From contig NZ_SMTF01000015.1 in NCBI RefSeq assembly GCF_004357985.1, positions 24,773 to 88,772 on the forward strand: 64,000 bases of DNA, in the 5' to 3' direction. Shown here one piece after another: positions 37,456 through 49,325 of the stretch. Source of the DNA: Luteimonas aestuarii (GTDB lineage: Bacteria; Pseudomonadota; Gammaproteobacteria; Xanthomonadales; Xanthomonadaceae). The notes below the pieces were generated by a model. That model searched no databases. It was not told the origin of the DNA and was given only the letters and a program-made list of their open reading frames with translations. A program made the translations under genes and the position numbers. The first letter of the stretch is position 1; each line of letters opens with the position of its first letter.

Positions 37456-38852
37456 GCGCCGCAGACGTCATCGACCTGCTGGTCAAGTCCAGTTACCTGG
37501 TCGCCGCCACGCTGTTCCTGCTGGGCCTGCAGCGCATGGCCTCGCCGGCCACCGCGCGCAGCGGCATCCGCTGGGCCGGGCTGGGCATGGTCATCGCCAC
37601 CATCGCCACGTTCTTCCTGCCGGACCTGCACAACATTCCGCTGATCCTCGCGGCCACCGCCATCGGCACGGCGGTGGCGTGGATCTCCGGCAAGAAGGTG
37701 GCGATCACCGACATGCCGCAGATGGTGGCGCTGTACAACGGCCTGGGCGGCGGTTCGGCGGCGGCGATCGGCGGCGTGGAGCTGCTGCGCTGGTCGGCGG
37801 CGGGGCAGGCGCCGGGCGCGGTGGTGCCGGTGCTGGCGACGCTGGGCGCGCTGATCGGCTCGGTGGCGCTGTCGGGGTCGATCATCGCCTGGGCCAAGCT
37901 CGACGGGCGCATGGACAAGCGCTACGCGTTCCCGGGCATGCAGGTATTCAATTTCCTCGTGTTCGCCGCGGCCATCGTGCTGGGTGGGCTGGTGGTGTGG
38001 TCGCTGGGCGTGCACTGGATCGTCGCGTTCTTCCTGGTCGCGCTGGCGCTGGGCGTGTTGATGACGCTGCCCATCGGTGGCGCGGACATGCCGGTGGTGA
38101 TCTCGCTGTACAACGCGCTGACCGGACTTGCGGTGGCATTCGAAGGCTACGTGCTGGGCAACGAGGCGCTGATCATCGCCGGCATGATGGTGGGCGCGGC
38201 CGGCATCCTGCTCACCCGCCTGATGGCGAAGGCGATGAACCGCTCCATCGGCAGCGTGCTGTTCTCGAATTTCGGCGGCGGGGGTGCGGAAGCGGCGGAG
38301 ATCACCGGATCGCAGAAGCCGATCGAAGCGGCCGACGTGGCGGCGATGATGGCGTACGCCGAGCGCGTGGTGATCGTGCCGGGCTACGGCATGGCGGTGG
38401 CGCAGGCGCAGCACAAGATCTGGGAACTGACCCAGCGGCTGATCGAACGTGGGGTGAAGGTGAAGTTCGCCATCCACCCGGTGGCAGGGCGCATGCCGGG
38501 CCACATGAACGTGCTGCTGGCCGAAGCCGGCGTGCCCTACGACCTGATCGTCGACATGGACGACATCAACCCGGAGTTTCCCAACACCGACGTGTCGCTG
38601 GTGATCGGCGCCAACGACGTGGTCAACCCCGTGGCCAAGACCGACCCGGCCAGTCCGATCTTCGGCATGCCGATCCTCGACGTGGTCGATTCGAAGAACA
38701 CCATCGTCATCAAGCGCGGCAAGGGCACGGGTTTCGCCGGCATCGAGAATGCGCTGTTCTATGCCGACAACACGCGCATGCTCTACGGCGATGGCGCGGA
38801 GATGGCGAGTGCATTGGTGAGCGAGCTGAAGGCGCTCGACGGCGGGCACTGA
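37452..38852 (+). CDS. pntB: NAD(P) transhydrogenase subunit beta
   Basis: A 466-residue subunit: nine or so membrane helices up to about residue 260, then the NADP-binding domain III with VIVPGYGMAVAQAQHKIWEL, FAIHPVAGRMPGHMNVLLAEA, VDMDDINPEFPNTDVSLVIGANDVVNP and IVIKRGKGTGFAGIENALF. It completes the proton-pumping transhydrogenase. The ATG at 37452 overlaps the preceding stop as ATGA. Downstream, the 373-base gap 38853-39225 holds two palindromic repeats and no gene. Confidence 0.97.
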   Translation: MSAADVIDLLVKSSYLVAATLFLLGLQRMASPATARSGIRWAGLGMVIATIATFFLPDLHNIPLILAATAIGTAVAWISGKKVAITDMPQMVALYNGLGGGSAAAIGGVELLRWSAAGQAPGAVVPVLATLGALIGSVALSGSIIAWAKLDGRMDKRYAFPGMQVFNFLVFAAAIVLGGLVVWSLGVHWIVAFFLVALALGVLMTLPIGGADMPVVISLYNALTGLAVAFEGYVLGNEALIIAGMMVGAAGILLTRLMAKAMNRSIGSVLFSNFGGGGAEAAEITGSQKPIEAADVAAMMAYAERVVIVPGYGMAVAQAQHKIWELTQRLIERGVKVKFAIHPVAGRMPGHMNVLLAEAGVPYDLIVDMDDINPEFPNTDVSLVIGANDVVNPVAKTDPASPIFGMPILDVVDSKNTIVIKRGKGTGFAGIENALFYADNTRMLYGDGAEMASALVSELKALDGGH

Positions 38853-38946
38853 CCGGCCTCGCGGCTTCGTCCCGGCTGGTCCCTCCATCCCGGCGCCAAC
38901 TGGTGCCAGCGGGTTTTTGGATTCGTCCTCCAGGTCCGGGGTTACT

Positions 38947-39021
38947 GGGGGCGCCTGCCGGGGCCACGCCGAGTCGCGGCCCGATATCCGCTTGGTCGGC
39001 GCGGCCCCGGCAGGCGCCCCC
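38947..39021 (+). repeat. Palindromic element copy 4 (26-base arms)
   Basis: Arms 38947-38972 and 38996-39021 pair at 25 of 26 positions around the conserved centre at 38973-38995, identical to copy 1 and in the same orientation. The inner arm ends are type B (CGCCGA/TCGGCG). It lies in the convergent gap between pntB and a small membrane-protein gene. Confidence 0.9.
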
Positions 39022-39104
39022 ACTTGTCCCGGCGGGCCGGACGGAAAGCCAAGGCAAGGACAGCACCGTTTCGCTCTTCTATCGAACGGGCGATGGTCTG
39101 TCCG

Positions 39105-39173
39105 GCGCAGGTCCGATGCCGCCGCAACCAAGCGGAGATCGGGCCGCGACTTGCGATGGCATCGGACCTGCGC
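39105..39173 (-). repeat. Palindromic element copy 5 (23-base arms, centre inverted)
   Basis: Arms 39105-39127 and 39151-39173 pair at 21 of 23 positions around the conserved centre at 39128-39150 (one base changed: GAGATC for GATATC), orientated opposite to copy 4. The arms are type A (GCCGCAA). The pair of copies 4 and 5 has the same head-to-head layout as copies 1 and 2, with centres starting 155 bases apart. Confidence 0.9.
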
Positions 39174-39225
39174 AGCCACGGGTCGATATCTTTCCCTCGA
39201 TCGGGAGAAAAACCTTTCCTGGGAG

Positions 39226-39639
39226 CTATCTCGACGCCCAGGCCGCCAGCAGCAGCCCTGCCACGAACCATCCCAGGTCGGCCGGCGTGGTGCCCAGTCG
39301 CACCAGCAGCCAGCCGAATTCCGGTCCCATCTTCAGCATCGACTCCCACGGCAGCAGGCCCATCGGCCCGCCAATGCGCGCGGCGGCGATCCCCCAGCAG
39401 GCCAGCGCGATCATCAGCCCGGTGGCCAGCACGCCCAGCAGGGCGCGCGTCCATCCGCGCGGGAAGCCGCCCAGGCGCAGCAGCAGGGCGGCATCCAGCG
39501 CCGCCAGCAGCGCCATCGCGGCCAGGCCATGGTCGCGCCAGGCCGACAGCAGGATCCATGCTGCGGCGAAGCCAACGCTGCCGAGCAGCAGCAGGGCGGC
39601 TGCGCCCAGGCGTGAACGCAGGGTGGGGGGGCTTGGCAT
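39226..39639 (-). CDS. Small membrane protein of unknown function
   Basis: A 137-residue hydrophobic protein with four predicted helices (about 10-32, 37-55, 62-85 and 115-135). The tail PWESMLKMGPEFGWLLVRLGTTPADLGWFVAGLLLAAW is the most distinctive part. I do not recognise the family. I chose the ATG at 39639 because the frame upstream of it runs into the sufT promoter region. It stands alone between the repeat pair and sufT. Confidence 0.72.
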   Translation of the reverse strand: MPSPPTLRSRLGAAALLLLGSVGFAAAWILLSAWRDHGLAAMALLAALDAALLLRLGGFPRGWTRALLGVLATGLMIALACWGIAAARIGGPMGLLPWESMLKMGPEFGWLLVRLGTTPADLGWFVAGLLLAAWASR

Positions 39640-39740
39640 CGCGACGACAAATGACCGGGAAGGTGCGCAGGATACCCGCAGCGCGCCGTTTACAATGCGC
39701 AGGTCTTGCACGGCGCGTCGTCGCCTCCATCTCCTCCCGC

Positions 39741-40292
39741 ATGTATTCACGCAGCAGCGAACCGGTGCGCTTCGAGCGCGATTGTGACGTGGTCATGGTG
39801 CCCCAGGGCGAATCCGTGACCCTGCCCGCGGGCAGCGTCGGCTACATCACCCAAGGCCTGGGCGGAAGCTGGACGGTGTTCGTGGAGGGCAACCTGTTCC
39901 GCATCGCCGGCAAGGACGGCGACGCCATCGGCAAGGAACCGCCGCAACCACTCGAGCTGGCCGAGGACGCCGACGACGATGCCGTGGAGCGGCTGGTCTG
40001 GCAGCAACTGCGAACCTGTTTCGACCCGGAAATCCCGATCAACATCGTCGACCTCGGGCTGGTATACGAAGCAGCGGTGCAGCCGCGCGAGGCCGGCCGG
40101 CGGACGGTGGACGTGAAGATGACCCTGACGGCACCGGGCTGCGGCATGGGCGAAATCCTGGTCGAGGATGTGCGCAGCAAGCTGGAGTTGATCCCTACCG
40201 TCGACGAGGCCGACGTGGAGCTGGTGTTCGACCCGCCGTGGAACAGGATGATGATGTCCGAATCGGCGCGGCTCGAAACCGGCATGCTGTAA
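39741..40292 (+). CDS. sufT: Fe-S cluster assembly factor SufT (MIP18-like)
   Basis: A 183-residue protein with an N-terminal extension (RFERDCDVVMVPQGESVTLPAG, 10-75) and a MIP18/DUF59 domain: VWQQLRTCFDPEIPINIVDLGLVYEA, VKMTLTAPGCGMGEILVEDV, VELVFDPPWNRMMMSESARL. This matches SufT, a maturation factor needed for some Fe-S enzymes. There are no other suf genes nearby. The ATG follows the frame beginning MYSRSSEPV. The 249 bases downstream, up to the subtilase, show no clear terminator. Confidence 0.92.
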   Translation: MYSRSSEPVRFERDCDVVMVPQGESVTLPAGSVGYITQGLGGSWTVFVEGNLFRIAGKDGDAIGKEPPQPLELAEDADDDAVERLVWQQLRTCFDPEIPINIVDLGLVYEAAVQPREAGRRTVDVKMTLTAPGCGMGEILVEDVRSKLELIPTVDEADVELVFDPPWNRMMMSESARLETGML

Positions 40293-40541
40293 CGCAGCGT
40301 AAACCGCTTACTGTTCGGTTCTGCTACGCGGCTCACATTTTCATGTGGACCATCGTCGAGTTTGACCCCTGTTCGCTGGGCTGACTGTCGCTTAGCGTCA
40401 CATGGCGGACATTTTTGTCAGTCCGCGTTCTGCCGGACGACAACGTGGACAGGCCTGTTCCCCCGCCTCCTCCTGCCCTGCGGACCGCGTCCGGTCCTTG
40501 CCGCGCACTGCGGCGTTTTCCATCGCTTGGGGGTTATCTCG

Positions 40542-42638
40542 ATGTCAGGAACCATGGATCGTCGCATGCGCAGGCATGTGCTGGCCGCCGCCACCGCGGC
40601 CGTGTTGTGCATGCCGGCTTCGCTGCTTGCCAATGACAGGCTCAACCTCAGTGGCCTGCAGGCCACCGAGCTGCACGACCGTTTCATCGTGAAGTACCGC
40701 GAGGGCAGCCAGGAGCGCGCCGACCAGGCCCGCGTGCGCGGCACGCTCGCGAACGCGGCCAGGGCCGTGCCGGCCTCGGCGTCGCGCAGGGCCGTGGCCA
40801 TCGAGCACGTGCGCCGCATGACCGCCGGTGCCGACGTGGTGCGCACCGACCGCAAGCTGGATCGCGCCGAGGCCGAATCGCTGATGCGGCAGATCGCGGC
40901 CAACCCCGACGTCGAGTACGTCGAGGTCGACAAGCTCAATCGCCTGTTCCTGACCCCCAACGACACCAACTTCAGCCAGCAGTACGGCTTCGGCACGGGT
41001 GCCGGCGGCATCCGTGCCACCGAAGCCTGGGACAGCGCCACGGGTGCTGGCGTGGTGGTGGCGGTGCTGGACACCGGCATCACCAACCACAGCGACCTCA
41101 ACGCCAACATCCTGCCCGGCTACGACTTCATCGTGGACACGTTCGTGTCCAACGACGGCAACGGGCGCGATGCCGACCCCAGCGATCCGGGCGATTGGGT
41201 CACCGCCAACCAGTGCGGTGGCGTGCATGCGGCGCAGTCGTCCAGTTGGCACGGCACGCACGTCGCCGGCACCGTCGCCGCAGTCACGAACAACGCCAAG
41301 GGCGTGGCGGGCACGGCATTCAATGCGAAGGTGGTGCCGGTGCGCGTGCTGGGGCGCTGCGGTGGCTACGATTCGGATATCGCCGACGCCATCATCTGGT
41401 CGTCCGGCGGCAGCGTCAGCGGCGTGCCCGCAAACGCCAATCCGGCGGAAGTGATCAACCTGAGCCTGGGTGGGCAGGGTGCCTGCGGCACCACCACGCA
41501 GAACGCGATCAACAGTGCGGTCGGGCGCGGGACCACGGTGGTGGTGGCGGCGGGCAACAGCAATGCCAACGTGTCCAACTTCTCCCCGGCCAACTGCAAC
41601 AACGTGATTGCCGTGGCGTCGAACACCAGCACAGGCGCACGTTCGAGCTTTTCCAACTACGGCGCGTTGATCGATGTTTCCGCACCGGGGTCGTCGATCC
41701 TGTCGACGCTCAACAGTGGTTCGACCACGCCGGGTTCGGAAACCTACGCGTCCTACAACGGCACTTCGATGGCCGCGCCACACGTGGCCGGCGTGGTGGC
41801 GTTGATCCAGTCGGTGGCCAATCCTTCGCTCACGCCCGCACAGGTCGAGGCGTTGATCAAGAGTACGGCGCGCGCCTTCCCGTCCACGCCATCGCAACCC
41901 ATCGGTGCGGGCATCGTCAACGCCAAGGCTGCGGTGGATGCGGCGGCCGGGACGCCCCCGCCGGGCGGTGGCGGCAACGTGCTGCAGAATGGCGTGCCGA
42001 TCACCGGCATTTCGGGCGCGGCGGGCAGCCAGCAGTCCTGGACCATCGACGTGCCCGCGGGTGCCAGCAACCTGGTGATCGCCACCTCGGGCGGCACCGG
42101 CGATGCGGACCTGTACGTGCGATTCGGTTCCGCGCCCACCACCAGCACGTACAACTGCCGTCCCTACCTCAACGGCAACAACGAATCCTGCTCGTTCGCC
42201 ACGCCGCAGGCGGGGACTTACCACGTCATGGTGCGCGGTTACTCGAGCTTCTCCGGTGTAACGCTGAGTGGCAACTATGCAACCGGTTCAGGTACCTCGC
42301 AGACCTACACCAATGGCACCGATTATCCGATCAACGACAACAGCACGGTCGAAAGCCCGATCACGGTATCTGGCCGCAGCGGCAATGCGCCCAGCAACAC
42401 ACCGGTGGCCGTGGATATCCGCCACACCTATCGCGGCGACCTGAAGGTGGATCTGCTCGCGCCGGATGGTACTGTCTACGTGCTGCACAACCGGACCGGC
42501 GGCAGTGCCGACAACGTGATCGGCACCTACACGGTCAACCTGTCAAGCAAGCCAAGGAATGGGACCTGGAGGCTGCGTGTCAACGACAACGCGAATGGCG
42601 ACACAGGCTATATCAACAGCTGGAGCATCACCTTCTGA
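40542..42638 (+). CDS. Secreted subtilisin-like serine protease with PPC and P domains
   Basis: A 698-residue S8 protease. Signal peptide about 1-30; inhibitor-I9-like propeptide (RFIVKYREGS to NPDVEYVEVDKL); catalytic domain with Asp177 (VLDTGI), His237 (HGTHVAGT) and Ser409 (NGTSMAAPHVAGV); a bacterial pre-peptidase PPC domain (about 485-585, GDADLYVRFG); and a C-terminal P/proprotein-convertase domain ([38 protein letters not shown]). It is probably a secreted nutrient-acquiring or lytic protease. A GGGGG run lies 8 bases before the ATG. Confidence 0.95.
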   Translation: MSGTMDRRMRRHVLAAATAAVLCMPASLLANDRLNLSGLQATELHDRFIVKYREGSQERADQARVRGTLANAARAVPASASRRAVAIEHVRRMTAGADVVRTDRKLDRAEAESLMRQIAANPDVEYVEVDKLNRLFLTPNDTNFSQQYGFGTGAGGIRATEAWDSATGAGVVVAVLDTGITNHSDLNANILPGYDFIVDTFVSNDGNGRDADPSDPGDWVTANQCGGVHAAQSSSWHGTHVAGTVAAVTNNAKGVAGTAFNAKVVPVRVLGRCGGYDSDIADAIIWSSGGSVSGVPANANPAEVINLSLGGQGACGTTTQNAINSAVGRGTTVVVAAGNSNANVSNFSPANCNNVIAVASNTSTGARSSFSNYGALIDVSAPGSSILSTLNSGSTTPGSETYASYNGTSMAAPHVAGVVALIQSVANPSLTPAQVEALIKSTARAFPSTPSQPIGAGIVNAKAAVDAAAGTPPPGGGGNVLQNGVPITGISGAAGSQQSWTIDVPAGASNLVIATSGGTGDADLYVRFGSAPTTSTYNCRPYLNGNNESCSFATPQAGTYHVMVRGYSSFSGVTLSGNYATGSGTSQTYTNGTDYPINDNSTVESPITVSGRSGNAPSNTPVAVDIRHTYRGDLKVDLLAPDGTVYVLHNRTGGSADNVIGTYTVNLSSKPRNGTWRLRVNDNANGDTGYINSWSITF

Positions 42639-45068
<2,430 letters not shown>

Positions 45069-45104
45069 CGCAGGATTGAGTGACAGGCACCGGGCGTCAT
45101 CATC

Positions 45105-45137
45105 GCGACCCTGGCCTCGGCCGGGGTCGCGTTCTGT
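45105..45137 (+). terminator. Rho-independent terminator after the second protease
   Basis: CGCGACCCTGGC (45105-45116) pairs with GCCGGGGTCGCG (45121-45132) with one mismatch and a short loop, followed by TTCTGTT. It is 36 bases after the stop, the same layout as after the subtilase. Confidence 0.75.
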
Positions 45138-45194
45138 TCACGTCCCATGTCGTGCAATCCGCTTACGTTGAACATCCAGATGCGAGGTGTCCCG

Positions 45195-45608
45195 ATGCGA
45201 CTGACTGCCTTTGCGACGCTGGCGCTGCTGCTGGCAATGCCGCAGCTCAGCGCATGCGCCGCCCCACAGGGAGCCAATGCCATGTCCCCGGATACCGCTG
45301 CGACCGTCCCTGCCGCGGGTCAGTCCCGCTTCATCGTGAAGTTCCGAGAAGGCTCCGCCCCATTGCAGGACACCCTGGCTGCGCGGTCCAAGCTGGCGTC
45401 CGTAGCGCCGGCGGGCGTGCAGCTGGAATGGCAGCGCCGGCTTGGCGTGCAGGCCGACCTGTTCTTCACCAGCCGGCCGCTGGATGCCGCCGAGGCCGAG
45501 GCGCTGATGCAGCGTTTCCGCGACGATCCCGACGTGGAATACATCGAACCCGATGGCCGGATGGGCATCGATCCGATCCGTGGCCCGGAACTGCCGACCG
45601 GCGACTAG
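45195..45608 (+). CDS. Orphan subtilase-propeptide (I9-like) lipoprotein
   Basis: A 137-residue protein with a lipoprotein signal (LLLAMPQLSAC, Cys21). The mature part is a stand-alone propeptide-like domain: RFIVKFREGSAP, then LDAAEAEALMQRFRDDPDVEYIEPD, closely parallel to RFIVKYREGS and LDRAEAESLMRQIAANPDVEYVEVD in the nearby subtilase. No catalytic domain follows. It could be a protease inhibitor or a foldase acting in trans; this is inference. The ATG at 45195 follows GAGG. Its stop overlaps the convergent gene's stop within CTAG. Confidence 0.85.
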   Translation: MRLTAFATLALLLAMPQLSACAAPQGANAMSPDTAATVPAAGQSRFIVKFREGSAPLQDTLAARSKLASVAPAGVQLEWQRRLGVQADLFFTSRPLDAAEAEALMQRFRDDPDVEYIEPDGRMGIDPIRGPELPTGD

Positions 45609-46093
45609 CCAGCCGCCTCGAACCGGTTCGCGTCCACGTTCTTGCGGACCTTGGCCGGGTCCCAGATGCGGCCGTTCATGGCGATGTAGGCCCCCGGCGG
45701 CAGCGATTGCACCGCACCGACCGCGCAGCCGATGTTGAACTCCGCGTCGGAGCCGCGGAAGCGTGCCGGGCTGAGCGCGCCGGTCAGCACGATGGTCTTG
45801 CCGTCCAGCGTGGACAGCACCTTCGCGGTTTCGACCATCGAATCGGTGCCGTGCGTGATCAGCACGTGCCGTGCCGGCTGCGCGGCGACCGTGGCGCGGA
45901 TCAACTCGCGGTCTTCCGCAGTGATGTGCAGCGAGTCCTTGCGGATGATCGGGATCACCGTATAGCGGAACGCCACGCCAAGCTCGTCGAGCATGCGCCC
46001 GATCTGTGGATCGCCGATCTGGTAGTCCGACTTGTCGTCGAAGTAGATCTTGTCGATGGTGCCACCGGTGGTGACGATCAGCAGCTGATCCAT
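45605..46093 (-). CDS. Short asparaginase-like protein (N-terminal domain only)
   Basis: A 162-residue protein matching only the N-terminal half of L-asparaginases: VTTGGTIDKIYF (catalytic Thr region), THGTDSMVETAKVL (second catalytic Thr-Asp) and TGALSPARFRGSDAEFNIGCAV. Full-length enzymes have about 330 residues and a second domain, which is missing here without any sign of a frameshift. Stand-alone asparaginase-domain proteins occur in proteobacteria; the activity is uncertain. Confidence 0.88.
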   Translation of the reverse strand: MDQLLIVTTGGTIDKIYFDDKSDYQIGDPQIGRMLDELGVAFRYTVIPIIRKDSLHITAEDRELIRATVAAQPARHVLITHGTDSMVETAKVLSTLDGKTIVLTGALSPARFRGSDAEFNIGCAVGAVQSLPPGAYIAMNGRIWDPAKVRKNVDANRFEAAG

Positions 46094-46130
46094 TGCGATG
46101 CCGGCATGCGCGGGAAGTGTGCCGCGGATT

Positions 46131-47146
<1,016 letters not shown>

Positions 47147-47159
47147 CTACGCTTCGCGC

Positions 47160-48431
47160 ATGGAGCCGCTGGATACGTTCTACCACTGGAGCGAACGGAT
47201 GCGAGACCGGGCGCGGATGCGCTCATTCGCACGCTTCCTCGCCCGACGGTTCCTCGATGACGATCTGTTCCAGGCCGCCGCCGCCCTGGCCTACACCACC
47301 ATCTTCGCGCTGGTGCCGCTGGCCATCGTGGTCTTCGGCGTGCTGTCGGCCTTCCCGGTGTTCGAGGAGTGGAGCGAGCAGCTGACCGAGTACGTGTTCG
47401 CCAACTTCGTGCCCAATGCCGCGGGCCCGCTGAAGCAGAGCATCGGCAGCTTCGTCGACAACGCCGGCAAGCTGACCGTCGCCGGCGTGATCGCGCTGGT
47501 GGTGTCGCTGCTGATCACGCTCAACAGCATCGAATCGACCTTCAACCGCATCTGGCGGGTGTCGGCGGCGCGTCCGCAGATCGGCCGTTTCCTGGTGTAC
47601 TGGACGGTGCTGACGCTGGGGGCGCTGATGGCGGCCGCATCGTTCGCACTGTCGGCGTGGATCTTCGCGCTTCCGCTGTTCAGCACCAGCGAAGGCGTGT
47701 GGGTGTCCAACCTTGCCCTGCGAACCACGCCGATCCTGGTGGAGCTGGGTGCGATCACCGTGATCTACCGGGTGGTGCCGCATCGCAACGTCGACTGGCG
47801 CCATGCGTTCGCCGGGGGGTTGCTGGCGACCTTCCTGCTGGAGTTGGCGAAGTGGGGCATCGGCATCTTCCTGGCCAGCTTCGACGGTTACCAGCGGCTT
47901 TACGGGGCGCTTGCGGCGCTGCCGATCCTGCTGATCTGGATCTACCTGTGCTGGATCGCGGTGCTGCTGGGGGCCTCGCTGGCGTCGGCGGTGTCCGCGT
48001 TCCGCTACCAGCCCGCGGCGATGCGCCTGCCGTTGGGCTATGAGCTGTATGGCCTGCTGCGCCTGCTGGGCCGCTTCTCCCGCGCGCGCGAGCGTGGCCT
48101 CGGCCTCACCACCTCGCAGATGATGGACGCCGAGCCGCTGCTCACCGATACCCTGCTGCACGAAATGCTGACGCAGCTGTCGATGATCAACCTGGTCAAG
48201 CGTGCCGAGAACGGCGAGTGGCTGCTGGCACGCGACCTGGATGGCCTGACCCTGGCCGAACTCTACGAAGCCTGCCGGTTGCGCATCCCGATCGCGGAAG
48301 CGCATCTTCCCTGTCGCGACGATGCCCTTGGCGCTGCCGCGATGAGCGCGCTGGACGACCTGCGCGTCCCGCTGCGCGACCTGCTCAAGCGCAACGTCGC
48401 CGACCTGTTCCCCGAAGGATCCCCGAGATGA
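47160..48431 (+). CDS. YihY/BrkB family inner-membrane protein
   Basis: A 423-residue protein. The N-terminal two thirds is the six-helix BrkB/YihY domain (DDDLFQAAAALAYTTIFALVPLAIV, GKLTVAGVIALVVSLLITLNSIESTFNRIWRV, LPILLIWIYLCWIAVLLGASLAS). The last 130 residues are a soluble helical domain with winged-helix-like character (LTDTLLHEMLTQLSMINLVKRAENGEWLLARDL). The family was once mislabelled ribonuclease BN; its function is unsettled. It overlaps the next gene as ATGA. Confidence 0.92.
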   Translation: MEPLDTFYHWSERMRDRARMRSFARFLARRFLDDDLFQAAAALAYTTIFALVPLAIVVFGVLSAFPVFEEWSEQLTEYVFANFVPNAAGPLKQSIGSFVDNAGKLTVAGVIALVVSLLITLNSIESTFNRIWRVSAARPQIGRFLVYWTVLTLGALMAAASFALSAWIFALPLFSTSEGVWVSNLALRTTPILVELGAITVIYRVVPHRNVDWRHAFAGGLLATFLLELAKWGIGIFLASFDGYQRLYGALAALPILLIWIYLCWIAVLLGASLASAVSAFRYQPAAMRLPLGYELYGLLRLLGRFSRARERGLGLTTSQMMDAEPLLTDTLLHEMLTQLSMINLVKRAENGEWLLARDLDGLTLAELYEACRLRIPIAEAHLPCRDDALGAAAMSALDDLRVPLRDLLKRNVADLFPEGSPR

Positions 48432-49024
48432 TTCGACATGCCGTCCTGCCATCCCTGCTGGTGGCCGCCGCCCTCCTGCTGGCTGCCTGCAAGCCGCCCG
48501 CCGATACGCCCGCCGCGCAGGCCGATGCCGCACCCGAGGCGCCGCTCGATGGTGTCGTGGACAGTGGGGACGGCGCCCCGGACCCGGGCGTGGAAGGCCG
48601 GCCCGAGGTGCCGACGCTGCGCATCGCGACCATCGATGGCGACGAGTACGACCTGGCGGATCGGCGCGGCAAGTGGGTGGTGGTCAATTTCTGGGCCACG
48701 TGGTGCTCCCCGTGCCTGAAGGAGATGCCGGAACTTTCCGCGCTCGATGCGATGCGCGAGCATGTCGAGGTGATCGGCCTGGCCTACGAGGAGATCGAAC
48801 CCGAGGCCATGCGCGCGTTCCTGGAAAAGCACCCTGTCGTCTATCCGATCGCGATCCTCGACGTGTACGACCCGCCGGCGGATTTCGCCACGCCGCGCGG
48901 ACTGCCGATGACCTACCTCATTGCGCCCGACGGGAAGGTGGCGCGCCAGTTCCTCGGACCGGTCACCGCGAAGGAGATCGAAACTGCGATCGCCAACAAC
49001 GGCGGGCCGTCGGTCGAAGCCTGA
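48428..49024 (+). CDS. TlpA-type thioredoxin-like lipoprotein
   Basis: A 198-residue protein. Signal peptide with lipobox LLLAACKP, an acidic linker (25-60), then a TlpA/ResA thioredoxin fold with the redox motif FWATWCSPCLKEMPEL and the cis-Pro loop GLPMTYLIAPDG. It is probably a membrane-anchored periplasmic disulfide reductase. It overlaps the BrkB-type gene at its start and the acylphosphatase gene at its end (TGATG). Confidence 0.92.
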   Translation: MIRHAVLPSLLVAAALLLAACKPPADTPAAQADAAPEAPLDGVVDSGDGAPDPGVEGRPEVPTLRIATIDGDEYDLADRRGKWVVVNFWATWCSPCLKEMPELSALDAMREHVEVIGLAYEEIEPEAMRAFLEKHPVVYPIAILDVYDPPADFATPRGLPMTYLIAPDGKVARQFLGPVTAKEIETAIANNGGPSVEA

Positions 49025-49293
49025 TGGCCGCAGCGTACTTCCTCGTCGAAGGCAGGGTGCAGGGCGTGTTCTTCCGTGCATCGACCCGTGCGCAGGCCGT
49101 GTCGCTTGGTTTGCGTGGCTGGGCGAAGAACCTGGCGGATGGTCGTGTCGAGGTGGTGGCCGCGGGCGATCCGCACGCGCTGGATGCACTGGCACAGTGG
49201 CTGGAAGACGGGCCCCCGTCCGCGCGCGTGGATGCAGTGGTGCGTGAGGATGCACCCGGGCTGGACGTGCCGGGCGGTTTCGAGATCCGCTGA
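49024..49293 (+). CDS. Acylphosphatase
   Basis: An 89-residue protein of normal family length. VEGRVQGVFFRASTRAQAVSLGLRGWAKNLADGRVEVVAAG contains the GRVQGVxFR phosphate-binding signature with the catalytic Arg and the GWAKNLADGRVE motif with the catalytic Asn. It hydrolyses acyl phosphates. The start overlaps the thioredoxin-like stop by one base. Confidence 0.95.
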   Translation: MAAAYFLVEGRVQGVFFRASTRAQAVSLGLRGWAKNLADGRVEVVAAGDPHALDALAQWLEDGPPSARVDAVVREDAPGLDVPGGFEIR

Positions 49294-49325
49294 CGCGGCA
49301 TCGCGGCCTTGGGGTGGAGGAGTGG

